NCBI RefSeq assembly: GCF_018866325.1
Contig: NZ_CP076457.1
Span: 3,569,001-3,633,000 of the forward strand
From: Streptomyces sp. YPW6
GTDB taxonomy: Bacteria > Actinomycetota > Actinomycetes > Streptomycetales > Streptomycetaceae
Length of the DNA stretch: 64,000 bases
Direction of reading: 5' to 3'
Shown: in pieces, positions 16,957-25,386 of the stretch
How the letters are laid out: every line of letters starts with the position of its first letter
How positions within the stretch are numbered: the first letter of the stretch is position 1
Translations under genes and position numbers: made by a program
The notes under the pieces: generated by a model
The model's input: the letters and a program-made list of their open reading frames with translations, nothing else
Databases searched by the model: none
Told to the model about the DNA's origin: nothing

Positions 16957-17760
16957 ATGGCTGCACAACCCGAGGGCACCCCGTGCTGGGCGGACGCCAT
17001 GTTCGCCGACGTCGAGGGTGCGAAGCGCTTCTACGCGGACGTGCTCGGCTGGACGTTCGGCGAGAGCCAGCCGGAGTTCGGCCACTACACGCAGGCGTAC
17101 GCGGACGGCAGGGCGGCCGCCGCCGTCTCCCCGCCCATGCCGGGCGAGGAGGCGAGCCCCTCGTCCTGGTGCCTGTACCTCGCCTCGCGGGACACCGCGG
17201 CGACCGTCGCGAGGGTCCGCGAGAACGGCGGCGAGGTCGTGGTGGAGCCGATGGAGGTCGGCGCGTTCGGCACGATGGCGCTGGCCCGCGACCCCGGCGG
17301 GGCCGTGTTCGGCATCTGGCAGGCGAACACGCACGAGGGGTTCGAGACGGAGGCGGGCGCACCCGGCGGGTACTGCTGGGCCGAGGTCTTCACCCGGGAC
17401 GCCCGGGCGGTGGACGCGTTCTACGCGGCGGTCTTCCCGTACACGGAACGGACGATGGACGAGGCGTCGATGGACTTCGCCGTCTTCGAGGCCCAGGGGC
17501 AGCCGGTCCTCGGCCGGATGGTGATGGACAGCAGCTTCCCGTCCGAGGTGCCCTCCCACCTCAACGTGTACTTCGCCGTCCCCGACTGCGACGCGGCGGT
17601 GGCGGGGACGACCGAACGCGGCGGGGTGCTGCACTTCGGGCCGATGGACAGCCCGTTCGGCCGGTTCGCGGTGCTCGGCGACCCGCAGGGCGCCGCGTTC
17701 TCCGTGATCGACGTGACCACCACCCAGGGCGAGATGCCGGGGATGAGCCCGGTCACCTGA
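16957..17760 (+). CDS. VOC-family protein with two glyoxalase-like domains
   Basis: A 267-residue protein made of two tandem vicinal-oxygen-chelate units, each of about 125 residues: WADAMFADVEGAKRFYADVLGW begins the first and CWAEVFTRDARAVDAFYAAVFPY the second. Each unit ends with a (D/G)P(G/Q)GA strand. It resembles hydroxylase-type or antibiotic-resistance VOC proteins with a metal site in the inter-domain cleft. The ATG at 16957 has a GGGAAGGACC site. The substrate is unknown, and it shows no clear link with its neighbours. Confidence 0.9.
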   Translation: MAAQPEGTPCWADAMFADVEGAKRFYADVLGWTFGESQPEFGHYTQAYADGRAAAAVSPPMPGEEASPSSWCLYLASRDTAATVARVRENGGEVVVEPMEVGAFGTMALARDPGGAVFGIWQANTHEGFETEAGAPGGYCWAEVFTRDARAVDAFYAAVFPYTERTMDEASMDFAVFEAQGQPVLGRMVMDSSFPSEVPSHLNVYFAVPDCDAAVAGTTERGGVLHFGPMDSPFGRFAVLGDPQGAAFSVIDVTTTQGEMPGMSPVT

Positions 17761-17914
17761 CCCGGTCCGCGACGCCGGCCGCCGACGGGCCGCGACCGGG
17801 AGACCGGCGCGGCCCGTCCGCCTGCCCGCAGCGCGCACCCCTCCGAGGGCTCCCCGGGCACCTGTGGATTCCTCCGACGCTCACCGCATCTGCGGTGGAA
17901 CATCCTCCAGAGAA

Positions 17915-17944
17915 TGGCAGATGCCACCCCCATTGGCCTAGCGT
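17915..17944 (+). promoter_or_regulatory. Promoter of the HTH-TOBE gene with short inverted repeat
   Basis: TAGCGT (17939-17944) lies 7 nt before the ATG at 17952, consistent with a leaderless transcript. An inverted repeat, TGGCA-GA-TGCCA, lies at 17915-17926 over the expected -35 position and could be an operator. Confidence 0.5.
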
Positions 17945-17951
17945 GTCGCAC

Positions 17952-18347
17952 ATGCAGTCCTACACAATCGGTCAGGCAGCACGACTTCTCGGGGTCAGCC
18001 CCGACACCGCCCGCCGCTGGGCGGACGCCGGCCGGGTCGCGACCCATCGCGACGAGGCCGGCCGCCGTCTCATCGACGGCCGCGCACTGGCCGCCTTCTC
18101 GATCGAGGTCGGCCAGAGTGCGGGCGGCGAGGACGAGGCCCCCTACACCTCGGCCCGCAACGCGTTCCCCGGCATCGTCACCGCGGTGAAACTCGGGGAC
18201 GTCGCGGCCCAGGTCGAGATCCAGGCCGGGCCGCACCGGCTCGTCTCGCTCCTGACCCGGGAAGCGGTGGAGGAGCTGGGCCTGGAGGTCGGCATGCAGG
18301 CGACCGCCCGCGTGAAGTCGACCAGCGTGCACATCGACCGCACCTGA
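17952..18347 (+). CDS. HTH-TOBE molybdate-responsive regulator-like protein
   Basis: A 131-residue protein. Residues 3-50 form a MerR/excisionase-type helix-turn-helix (YTIGQAARLLGVSPDTARRWADAG), and residues 68-130 form one TOBE/Mop domain (SARNAFPGIVTAVKLGDVAAQV), the fold that binds molybdate or tungstate. This combination is the compact actinobacterial counterpart of ModE. The gene immediately precedes modA and the modBC fusion, so it is probably their molybdate-sensing regulator. A -10 box 7 nt upstream suggests leaderless expression. Confidence 0.9.
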   Translation: MQSYTIGQAARLLGVSPDTARRWADAGRVATHRDEAGRRLIDGRALAAFSIEVGQSAGGEDEAPYTSARNAFPGIVTAVKLGDVAAQVEIQAGPHRLVSLLTREAVEELGLEVGMQATARVKSTSVHIDRT

Positions 18348-18588
18348 GTCCGCCCGGGGCCGGAACGACAACGGCCCGCCCCGGCGGCGTCCCCCGCATC
18401 GCCGCCCGCCCCGGCCCGCACCCGCCTCGCACCGCTGCCGTCCCGCCCCACCCCGCACACGCCGCACGCCGTAGCCCACCCAGCCCCGCACCCGCATCGC
18501 ACCGCCGCCCGCCCCGTACTCCCGTACCGCACCCGGGCGTACGCCACCGTCCCCGCCTCCCGCCCCTGCGTCCGAGGAGCTCACCCTC

Positions 18589-19398
18589 ATGTCTCTCCCG
18601 CTCACCCGCCGCCGCACGGCAGCCGCCGTCCTGACCGCCGCCCTCCTCGTCCCGCTCGCCGCCTGCGGTGACGACGGCTCCGGCACCGCGAAGGACCGGG
18701 CCGACGGCTCGGGGGCCGCGTCGGGCGCCCCGCGGGCCGACCTGACCGTGCTGGCCGCGTCCTCCCTGACGGACGTCTTCAAGGAGGCGGGGGCCGCGTA
18801 CGAGAAGGCGAACCCCGGCACCGAGGTGACGTTCTCCTTCGCCGGCTCCCAGGAGCTGGCCGCCCAGGTCAGGCAGGGCGCCCCCGCCGACGCCCTGGTC
18901 ACCGCCGACACCCGGACGATGGACGGCCTCTCCGGCGACACCGGCGAGCCGGTCGTCATCGCCGAGAACCGCCTCGTCATCGCCACCGGCGAGGGCAACC
19001 CGGAGAAGGTCGAGGGCCTGGACGACCTCGCCGACCCGGAGCTGAAGGTCGTCCTGGCCGCCCCCGAGGTGCCGGTGGGCCGCTACAGCCGGCAGATCCT
19101 CGACGCGCAGAGGATCGAGGTGAAGCCGGTCTCCCAGGAACCCAACGTCCGTGCGGTCCTCAGCAAGGTCGCGCTGGGCGAGGCGGACGCCGGGCTCGTC
19201 TACCGGACCGACGCCGCGACCGCCACCGACAAGGTCGACGCGATCGAGATCCCGGACACGCAGAACGCCATCGCCTCCTACCCGGCCGCCACGCTGAAGA
19301 CGTCGAAGCACAGCGAGGCCGCCGCCGCGTTCGTCGCCTGGCTCTCCACACCCGAGGCGCAGAAGATCCTCCAGGGTGCGGGCTTCCAGCAGCCGTAG
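18589..19398 (+). CDS. modA: Molybdate ABC transporter substrate-binding lipoprotein ModA
   Basis: A 269-residue protein. It has a twin-arginine-like basic start, a hydrophobic stretch and a lipobox LAAC with the acylated Cys at residue 26, so it is anchored outside the membrane. The mature part has the ModA strings LTVLAASSLTDVF and VTFSFAGSQELAAQV, and GRYSRQIL, typical of the oxyanion pocket. It delivers molybdate to the ModBC permease encoded 161 bp downstream. A GAGGAG site precedes the ATG. Confidence 0.95.
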   Translation: MSLPLTRRRTAAAVLTAALLVPLAACGDDGSGTAKDRADGSGAASGAPRADLTVLAASSLTDVFKEAGAAYEKANPGTEVTFSFAGSQELAAQVRQGAPADALVTADTRTMDGLSGDTGEPVVIAENRLVIATGEGNPEKVEGLDDLADPELKVVLAAPEVPVGRYSRQILDAQRIEVKPVSQEPNVRAVLSKVALGEADAGLVYRTDAATATDKVDAIEIPDTQNAIASYPAATLKTSKHSEAAAAFVAWLSTPEAQKILQGAGFQQP

Positions 19399-19559
19399 CC
19401 GCACCCCGGCCGACGGCCCCGTGCCTCCCGACCGCCCGCCCGCACGCGGCCGACACCCCGCACGCGGCCCGGCACCCCGATACGTCCGGCGGGCCCGTAC
19501 CGTCCTACGGGCCCGCCGGGCACCCGCCCGTCCCCCCGCCGCCGCCCGACGAGGTCACC

Positions 19560-21515
19560 ATGAAACGACCGGCACTCCGCCGTACGGCCGGAGCCCGCGC
19601 GCCCCTGCTGCTGACGGTGCCCGCCGTGCTGGCCGTGGCGTTCCTGATGCTGCCGCTCGCCGGGATCCTGGTCCGCACCTCCTGGGGCGAGCTGGGCGAC
19701 CACCTCACCGCCGGGGCCACGACCGAGGCACTGCGGCTGTCGCTGCTGGTCTCCGGGTGGGCCCTCGGGCTCTCCCTGCTGTTCGGCGTGCCGCTGGCCT
19801 GGCTGCTGGCCCGGGTGCGGTTCCCCGGCAAGGCGTCTCTCCGCTCGCTGGTCCTGCTGCCGATGGTGCTGCCGCCCACGGTCGGCGGCGTCGCCCTGCT
19901 GCTGGCGTTCGGGCGGCGCGGTCTGCTCGGCCCCTGGCTGGAGGACACCTTCGGCGTCACGCTCCCCTTCCACACCTCGGGGGCCGTGCTCGCGGCGACG
20001 TTCGTCGCGATGCCGTTCCTGGTCATCTCACTGGAGGGCGCGCTCGGCGGGCTCAGCCCCCGGTACGAGGAGACCGCCGCCTCGCTCGGGGCCTCCCCGA
20101 TCCGGGTGTTCCTCACCGTGACCCTGCCGATGGTCGCCCCCGGGCTGATCGCCGGGGCCGCCCTGACCTGGGCGCGGGCCCTCGGCGAGTTCGGGGCGAC
20201 CATCACCTTCGCCGGGAACCTCCCCGGCACCACGCAGACCCTGCCGCTCCAGGTCTATCTGCTGCTCCAGGACTCGCCGGAGGCCGCCACGTCCGTGTCC
20301 CTGCTGCTCCTGGCCATCGCGATGATCGTCCTCATCGCGCTGCGGGGCCGCTGGACCGGCACCCCGGGGGGCGAGCGGGACCCGGCGAGCCGTGCGGCGG
20401 CGGACCGCCCCGAGGACCCGGCCGCCGCGGCGCCTCTCCCCGAACCGCCCCCGGGGCTCCCGCTGAAGTCCCCGCCCGAGCCCTGGCCGCTGCACGCCGA
20501 CGTCACCGGCTTCACCCGCCTCACCCTGGACGCGGGCCCCGGCACCACCATCGCGGTGGTCGGCCCCAACGGCGCGGGCAAGACGACGCTCCTGCGGGCC
20601 CTCCTCGGCCTCACCCCCCGCGCCCACGCCGAACTCCGCCTCGGCGACGACGACGTCACCGGCCTCCCCCCGCACCGCCGGGGCGTGGCCTGGGTCCCCC
20701 AGGACGGCGCCCTCTTCCCGCACCTGAGCGCCCTGACGAACACGGCGTACGGGCTCCGCGCCCATGGCGTGCCGCGCACCGAGGCGCGCCGCGAGGCGCA
20801 GGGCTGGCTGGACCGGCTCGGGGTGGGCCACCTCGCCCACCGCAGGCCCGCCCAGCTCTCCGGCGGCCAGGCCCAGCGGGTCGCCCTGGCCCGCGCCCTG
20901 GCGGCCCGCCCGCGCCTCCTGCTGCTGGACGAACCGCTCGCCGCCCTCGACCAGACCACCCGGGCCCGGGTGCGGCACACCCTGCGCGGGCACCTCGCGG
21001 ACTTCGGCGGGGTCTGCCTGATCGTCACCCACGACCCGGTCGAGGCGCTCTCCCTGGCCGACCGGGTCCTGGTGCTGGAGGACGGGCGGGTCCTCCAGGA
21101 CGAGCCGCCCGCGGGGGTCACCCGGCATCCGCGCTCGCCCTGGGTGGCCCGGATGCTGGGGCGCAACGCCTGGCCCGGAACCGCCACCGCCGACGGGCTC
21201 GCGCCGGCGGGCGGCGGCCACCTCGTGGTCGCCGAGCCCCTCCCGGCGGGCACGGACGCCCTCGCGGTCATCGCGCCGGAAGCCGTCTCCGTCCACCGGG
21301 AGCGGCCCACCGGGTCCCCGCGCAACGTCTGGCCGGGCACGGTCCGCGAGATCACTTCGAGCGGCAGCAGGCTGCGGCTGCTGATCACCTCGGCGAAGGC
21401 CCCGGACCTGGTCGCGGAGATCACCCCGGGGGCCGCGGCCGAGCTGGGGATCGCCGACGGGAGCGCCGTCTGGACCAGTGTGAAGGCGACGGAGGCGACG
21501 GTCGTACCGCTGTAG
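19560..21515 (+). CDS. modBC: Fused molybdate permease and ATPase, ModB-ModC
   Basis: A 651-residue fusion. Residues 1-265 are a ModB permease with about five or six membrane segments and the EAA loop (EETAASLGASPIRVFLTVTLP). After a Pro-rich linker of about 40 residues comes an ABC ATPase with Walker A GPNGAGKTT, signature LSGGQAQR, Walker B LLLLDEPLAALD and H-loop THD. A C-terminal TOBE-like domain with two halves follows. The ABC part begins late in the usual first strand, so its N-terminus is slightly short. It imports molybdate using ATP, with ModA. One polypeptide ensures a fixed stoichiometry. No frameshift is involved; the frame is continuous. Confidence 0.93.
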   Translation: MKRPALRRTAGARAPLLLTVPAVLAVAFLMLPLAGILVRTSWGELGDHLTAGATTEALRLSLLVSGWALGLSLLFGVPLAWLLARVRFPGKASLRSLVLLPMVLPPTVGGVALLLAFGRRGLLGPWLEDTFGVTLPFHTSGAVLAATFVAMPFLVISLEGALGGLSPRYEETAASLGASPIRVFLTVTLPMVAPGLIAGAALTWARALGEFGATITFAGNLPGTTQTLPLQVYLLLQDSPEAATSVSLLLLAIAMIVLIALRGRWTGTPGGERDPASRAAADRPEDPAAAAPLPEPPPGLPLKSPPEPWPLHADVTGFTRLTLDAGPGTTIAVVGPNGAGKTTLLRALLGLTPRAHAELRLGDDDVTGLPPHRRGVAWVPQDGALFPHLSALTNTAYGLRAHGVPRTEARREAQGWLDRLGVGHLAHRRPAQLSGGQAQRVALARALAARPRLLLLDEPLAALDQTTRARVRHTLRGHLADFGGVCLIVTHDPVEALSLADRVLVLEDGRVLQDEPPAGVTRHPRSPWVARMLGRNAWPGTATADGLAPAGGGHLVVAEPLPAGTDALAVIAPEAVSVHRERPTGSPRNVWPGTVREITSSGSRLRLLITSAKAPDLVAEITPGAAAELGIADGSAVWTSVKATEATVVPL

Positions 21516-21621
21516 CGGGAAGGGCTGCGGGAAGGTGTCGGCCGGCCGGGGACGGGAACCAGAACACCCGCACGGACGTACTCCTTACGACGCCCGACGC
21601 CCATCGGAGAAACGGGGACCC

Positions 21622-21987
21622 ATGGCACTGTTCGGCAACGCCCACACGATCAACCCGGCCACCGCCCAGCAGGACTACGCGAGGCTGCTCGGGCAGGGCG
21701 AGCAGGTGCACGCCGCGTTCCTGCTGATCCGCGACACCATCCTGTTCACGGACCGGCGCCTGATCCTCGTCGACAAGCAGGGCATCACCGGCAAGAAGAC
21801 CGAGTACCACTCCGTTCCGTACCGCAGCATCACGCACTTCGCGGTCGAGACGGCCGGCACGTTCGACCTGGACGCCGAGCTGAAGATCTGGATCTCGGGC
21901 AGCCCGACCCCGCTCCAGAAGACGTTCACCAAGGGCGTCGACATCTACGAGGTGCAGGCGATACTCACGCAGTTCGTCGCCCGGTAG
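21622..21987 (+). CDS. Bacterial PH-domain protein
   Basis: A 121-residue protein with one bacterial pleckstrin-homology domain (bPH_1-like): LIRDTILFTDRRLILVDKQG and TEYHSVPYRSITHFAVETAG, then a C-terminal helix. Such proteins are small cytoplasmic oligomers of unknown role. The ATG at 21622 was chosen because the conserved N-terminus (MALFGNAHTINP) begins there. It follows the molybdate genes but probably has its own promoter. Confidence 0.88.
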   Translation: MALFGNAHTINPATAQQDYARLLGQGEQVHAAFLLIRDTILFTDRRLILVDKQGITGKKTEYHSVPYRSITHFAVETAGTFDLDAELKIWISGSPTPLQKTFTKGVDIYEVQAILTQFVAR

Positions 21988-21989
21988 CC

Positions 21990-22147
21990 GGCCCCGGGAC
22001 CGGTCGCGCACGCACGCGGTTCGTCGTCCGCCCGTCGGTCCGGGGGCCGGTCACGCACGCACGGGGCTCCTCGTCCGCCAGTCCGTCCCGGGGCGGCTCG
22101 CGCACGCACGGGGTTCTCGCAGGTCGCCGTCCCGGGGCCGCTCGCGC
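21990..22147. repeat. Degenerate repeats with CGCGCACGCACG core
   Basis: Three to four units of roughly 45-50 bp share the strings GGTC(G/A)CGCACGCACG and CGTCCGCC. They fill the gap between the PH-domain gene and the 3' end of the amidase gene on the other strand. No convincing terminator hairpin was seen. Confidence 0.55.
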
Positions 22148-22918
22148 TCACAGGGACGGTCGCAGGCGGGCCGCCGCCGAGTGGCCGGGGACGGTGGCGC
22201 GCAGCTTCGCGGCGCGCTCACGCAGTTCGGGCAGCAGTGCGTAGAGCGCGTCGCCGGGGCAGCGGGTCTCGAAGCTGTCGCGGTGGCCGGAGATGACGTG
22301 CAGGCTGGCCACCTGCCCCTCGTCGAAACGGCTCTCGTCGTTCGTCGAGATCAGGTCGACGCTGCCCAGCGGGTCCGCTCCGGGCCGCAGCTTCCAGGCG
22401 GCGAGCTCCACCAGCGCGTCCAGCATCGGCTTCGGCACCGCCACGCCCTCGCCGAAGTTCCCGATGGCCGCGATGCCGACGGTGTCGACGTTGAACCCCT
22501 TGGTGTGCGCGCCGAGCACCGCGCGGCCGACGCCGCCGGCACGGCCCTCGTAGATGGTGCCGCAGCGGTCGACGAGGAAGTTGTAGCCGATGTCGTCCCA
22601 GCCGTCCTGCCGGATGTGGTCGCGCTGCACGGCCCGGATCAGTTCGGGGGCGTCCGCGCAGTCGTAGTCGTTGGGGTTGCCGGTGTGGTGGACGAACACC
22701 GCCCGCGCCGCGCCCGTGTAGTGCGGTCCTTCCCGCACCAGCTTCTCGTCCGCGTGCCAGTCCCGGCGGCTGACCATGGCCGGCTGTGGGAGGCCGCGCG
22801 GCGGGCGGGGCCCGGTGGCCAGTTCCGTCTCCGGCGCGCGCGACGCCGGCCCGTCCCCGAACACCAGGAGGGCCAGGGGCAGGACCAGAACGCCCAGGAC
22901 GAGTCGGCGGGACCACAT
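22148..22918 (-). CDS. Secreted peptidoglycan recognition-type N-acetylmuramoyl-L-alanine amidase
   Basis: A 256-residue protein with an N-terminal signal or anchor helix (residues 4-20, LVLGVLVLPLALLVFG). The PGRP/Amidase_2 domain follows: VHHTGN supplies the first zinc His, IGYNFLVDRCGTIYEGR is the signature strand, and HRDSFETRCPGD supplies the second His and the Cys ligand. It cleaves the bond between muramic acid and L-Ala in cell-wall peptidoglycan. The ATG at 22918 marks the start of the signal sequence. It is divergent from the permease gene. Confidence 0.93.
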   Translation of the reverse strand: MWSRRLVLGVLVLPLALLVFGDGPASRAPETELATGPRPPRGLPQPAMVSRRDWHADEKLVREGPHYTGAARAVFVHHTGNPNDYDCADAPELIRAVQRDHIRQDGWDDIGYNFLVDRCGTIYEGRAGGVGRAVLGAHTKGFNVDTVGIAAIGNFGEGVAVPKPMLDALVELAAWKLRPGADPLGSVDLISTNDESRFDEGQVASLHVISGHRDSFETRCPGDALYALLPELRERAAKLRATVPGHSAAARLRPSL

Positions 22919-23110
22919 GGACTCCACCCTGCGCCCTGGCCTCGGGGTTCGCAGAGGAGCGGGCCGTTCGGGTGACGCTGTGCCGGGCTCCGCGGGTCCT
23001 CCCCGCAGCACGCGCGCTGTCTCCGGAATGCGGGTTCCACCGGGTCTTCCTACGATGAGATCCGGATCATCGCCCGCTCCCGGCGGGGGTGCCCGGCGGA
23101 GCGAGGAACC

Positions 23111-24742
23111 ATGGCCCACGACCGTGTGCGGGACGAACCGGATGCCGGCCTCAAGCCGAACGCGATCGGGTTCGTCGACGCCCTGGTCATCGGTCTGAAC
23201 GCGACCTCCCCGGCGTACTCGCTGGCCGCCGTCATCGGGCCGATCGTGGCCCTGGTGGGGATCTACGCCCCGGGCGTCATGTTCGCCTCGTTCGTGCCGA
23301 TGCTGCTGATCGCCTCCGCCTTCTACTACCTGAACAAGGTCGACCAGGACTGCGGGACGACGTTCTCCTGGGTGACCCGGGCGATGGGCCCGTGGGCGGG
23401 CTGGCTGGGCGGCTGGGCGATCACCATGACCGGGGTCCTGGTGGTGGGCTCGCTGGCCGACGTGGCGGTGAGCTTCACCCTGCTGGCGGTGGGTCTGGAC
23501 GGCTGGGTGGACAACGACTTCGCGCGCCAGCTCCTCACCGTGCTGCTGATCATCGTGATGACCGGGCTCTGCGTGATCGGCACCGAGCTGTCGGCCAAGG
23601 TGCAGAACGTCCTGATCCTCCTCCAGATCGCGTTCCTGCTGGTGTTCGTCGCGGTGGCGCTCTACCGGGTGTACGCGGGCACGACCGGCTTCGACTCGAT
23701 CGAGCCGGCCGTCGGCTGGCTCGACCCGTTCGGCGCGGGCGGCGCCGCGCTGACCGGCGGGCTGCTGCTCGGCGTCTTCATCTACTGGGGCTGGGAGTCC
23801 GCGGTGAACCTCACCGAGGAGACCGAGGACTCCGCCAGCGCCCCCGGCAGGGCGGGCCTGTGGTCCACCGTCGTGCTCCTGGTGACCTACCTGTCGGTCG
23901 CCATCGCGGTCGTCGCCTTCGCGGGGACGGCGTTCCTGGCGGAGAACGCGGGCGAGGAGGAGTTCATCTTCGCCCAGCTCGCCGGAGACGTCCTGGGCGG
24001 CTGGGACTGGATCCTGCTGCTGGCGGTCGCCACCTCCGCGATCGCCTCCACCCAGACGACGATCATCCCGGCGTCCCGGACCGCCCTGTCCATGGCCCGC
24101 CGCCAGGCGCTGCCGCAGCACTTCGGGCACATCAGCCCCCGGTTCCGTACCCCGGACGTGAGTACGTGGTGGGTCGCCGCGATCGCCATCGCCTGGTACC
24201 TGGTCGTCAACCAGATCTCCGCCAACGCCCTCTTCGACTCGCTGACCGCGCTGTCCCTGCTGATCGCCTTCTACTACGCGCTCACCGGAGTGGCCTGCGC
24301 CGTCTACTACCGTCGCCATCTCACCGAGAGCCTGCGGAACTTCCTGCTCATCGGGCTCGGCCCGGTGGCCGGCGCCGGACTGCTGACCTGGCTGCTGGTG
24401 CGCTCGGTCATCGACATGTCCGACCCTGCCAACTCCTACAGCGGCACCTCCTGGTTCGGGCTCGGACCGCCGCTCGTCATCGGCATCGCGATCGCCCTGG
24501 CCGGTGTGGTCCTCATGGTGGTGTGGCGGCTGCGCGACGCGGTGTTCTGGCAGGAGCGGCCGGGAGTCGCGGACCCGGACCTGGTACGCGGCACGATCAC
24601 CGGCACCGGCGGACCGGGGGACGCGGGCGGCCCCGGTGGACGCGGCCCCGGTGACGCGGGCGGACCGGGTGAACGCGGCGGCCCCGGTGACGCGGGCGGC
24701 CCCGGCGGACCTGGTGACCCGGGTGCCGGAAAGGAGCCTTGA
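23111..24742 (+). CDS. APC-superfamily amino acid permease with collagen-like tail
   Basis: A 543-residue transporter with about 12 membrane helices; the first is broken as usual for APC proteins (IGLNATSPAYSLAAVIGPIVALVG). TWFSW-like and GWESAVNLTEE segments are typical of APA/AAT amino-acid transporters. The last 45 residues are an unusual Gly-Pro-Asp/Ala tail (repeats of GGPGDAGGPG) encoded by a DNA repeat; it would lie in the cytoplasm. It overlaps no gene, but the universal stress protein begins one base after the stop, so the two are surely co-translated. The substrate is unknown. Confidence 0.9.
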   Translation: MAHDRVRDEPDAGLKPNAIGFVDALVIGLNATSPAYSLAAVIGPIVALVGIYAPGVMFASFVPMLLIASAFYYLNKVDQDCGTTFSWVTRAMGPWAGWLGGWAITMTGVLVVGSLADVAVSFTLLAVGLDGWVDNDFARQLLTVLLIIVMTGLCVIGTELSAKVQNVLILLQIAFLLVFVAVALYRVYAGTTGFDSIEPAVGWLDPFGAGGAALTGGLLLGVFIYWGWESAVNLTEETEDSASAPGRAGLWSTVVLLVTYLSVAIAVVAFAGTAFLAENAGEEEFIFAQLAGDVLGGWDWILLLAVATSAIASTQTTIIPASRTALSMARRQALPQHFGHISPRFRTPDVSTWWVAAIAIAWYLVVNQISANALFDSLTALSLLIAFYYALTGVACAVYYRRHLTESLRNFLLIGLGPVAGAGLLTWLLVRSVIDMSDPANSYSGTSWFGLGPPLVIGIAIALAGVVLMVVWRLRDAVFWQERPGVADPDLVRGTITGTGGPGDAGGPGGRGPGDAGGPGERGGPGDAGGPGGPGDPGAGKEP

Positions 24743-24743
24743 G

Positions 24744-25184
24744 ATGTCGGTCGTCCTCGGTTACGACGAATCCCCCGGCGCCGCCCGCGCCCTGCGCATC
24801 GCCATCGAGGTGGCGGCCGCGTACGGGGAGGAGCTGGTGATGGTCTACGGGGCGGCCGCCCCCGGCCTGCGCGACGGCGCGGAGTACCGCAGCCACTACG
24901 ACGCGATCCGGCAGGCCGGCCGCACCGGCCTGGAGCACGCGCTCAGCTCCGCCGAGGAGGCGGGGGTCCCGGCGTCGGTCGAGGTGCTGGACGAGAAGCC
25001 CGCACAGGCCCTGCTCGACGCCGCCGAACGGCACGGGGCCCGGGTCATCGTGGTCGGCACCTGGGGCGAGAGCCCGATGCGCGGGGCCCTGCTGGGCTCG
25101 ACCCCGCACAAGCTGCTGCACATGTCGTCGGTCCCGGTGCTGTGCGTACCGTCGGAGGAGGGCCCGGAGCAGCCGCAGCCGTAG
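24744..25184 (+). CDS. Universal stress protein (UspA family)
   Basis: A 146-residue UspA-fold protein. It begins with the VVLGYDESPGAARALR strand-helix and carries a nucleotide-binding signature near the C-terminus, GTWGESPMRGALLGSTPHKLL, a variant of G2xG9GS/T. It is likely an ATP-binding cytosolic protein. The gene starts 1 bp after the permease stop, and the preceding AAGGAG is its ribosome site. Fusions and operons of APC transporters with Usp domains are common, suggesting that it modulates the permease. Confidence 0.93.
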   Translation: MSVVLGYDESPGAARALRIAIEVAAAYGEELVMVYGAAAPGLRDGAEYRSHYDAIRQAGRTGLEHALSSAEEAGVPASVEVLDEKPAQALLDAAERHGARVIVVGTWGESPMRGALLGSTPHKLLHMSSVPVLCVPSEEGPEQPQP

Positions 25185-25224
25185 CGGGCCGCAGAAGCGG
25201 GTCCACCCCGACGCACCACTCCGT

Positions 25225-25335
25225 ACGGTCCGGCCCACCCCGCCGTACGAGCCGCTCCACCACCCCGTAGGGTCCAGCCCACCGCCCCGCACGGTCCGGC
25301 CCACCCCGCCGTACGAGCCGCTCCACCACCCCGTA
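25225..25335. repeat. Direct repeat, 45 bp identical at 66-bp spacing
   Basis: The 45-bp sequence beginning ACGGTCCGGCCCACCCC at 25225 recurs exactly at 25291, and partial copies lie on both sides. It fills the 200-bp gap between two convergent genes, the universal stress protein and the antiporter. Confidence 0.8.
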
Positions 25336-25386
25336 CGGTCCGGTCCGCCGCGCCTCACCCCACCGTGCCGCGCGGTCCGCCGCGCC

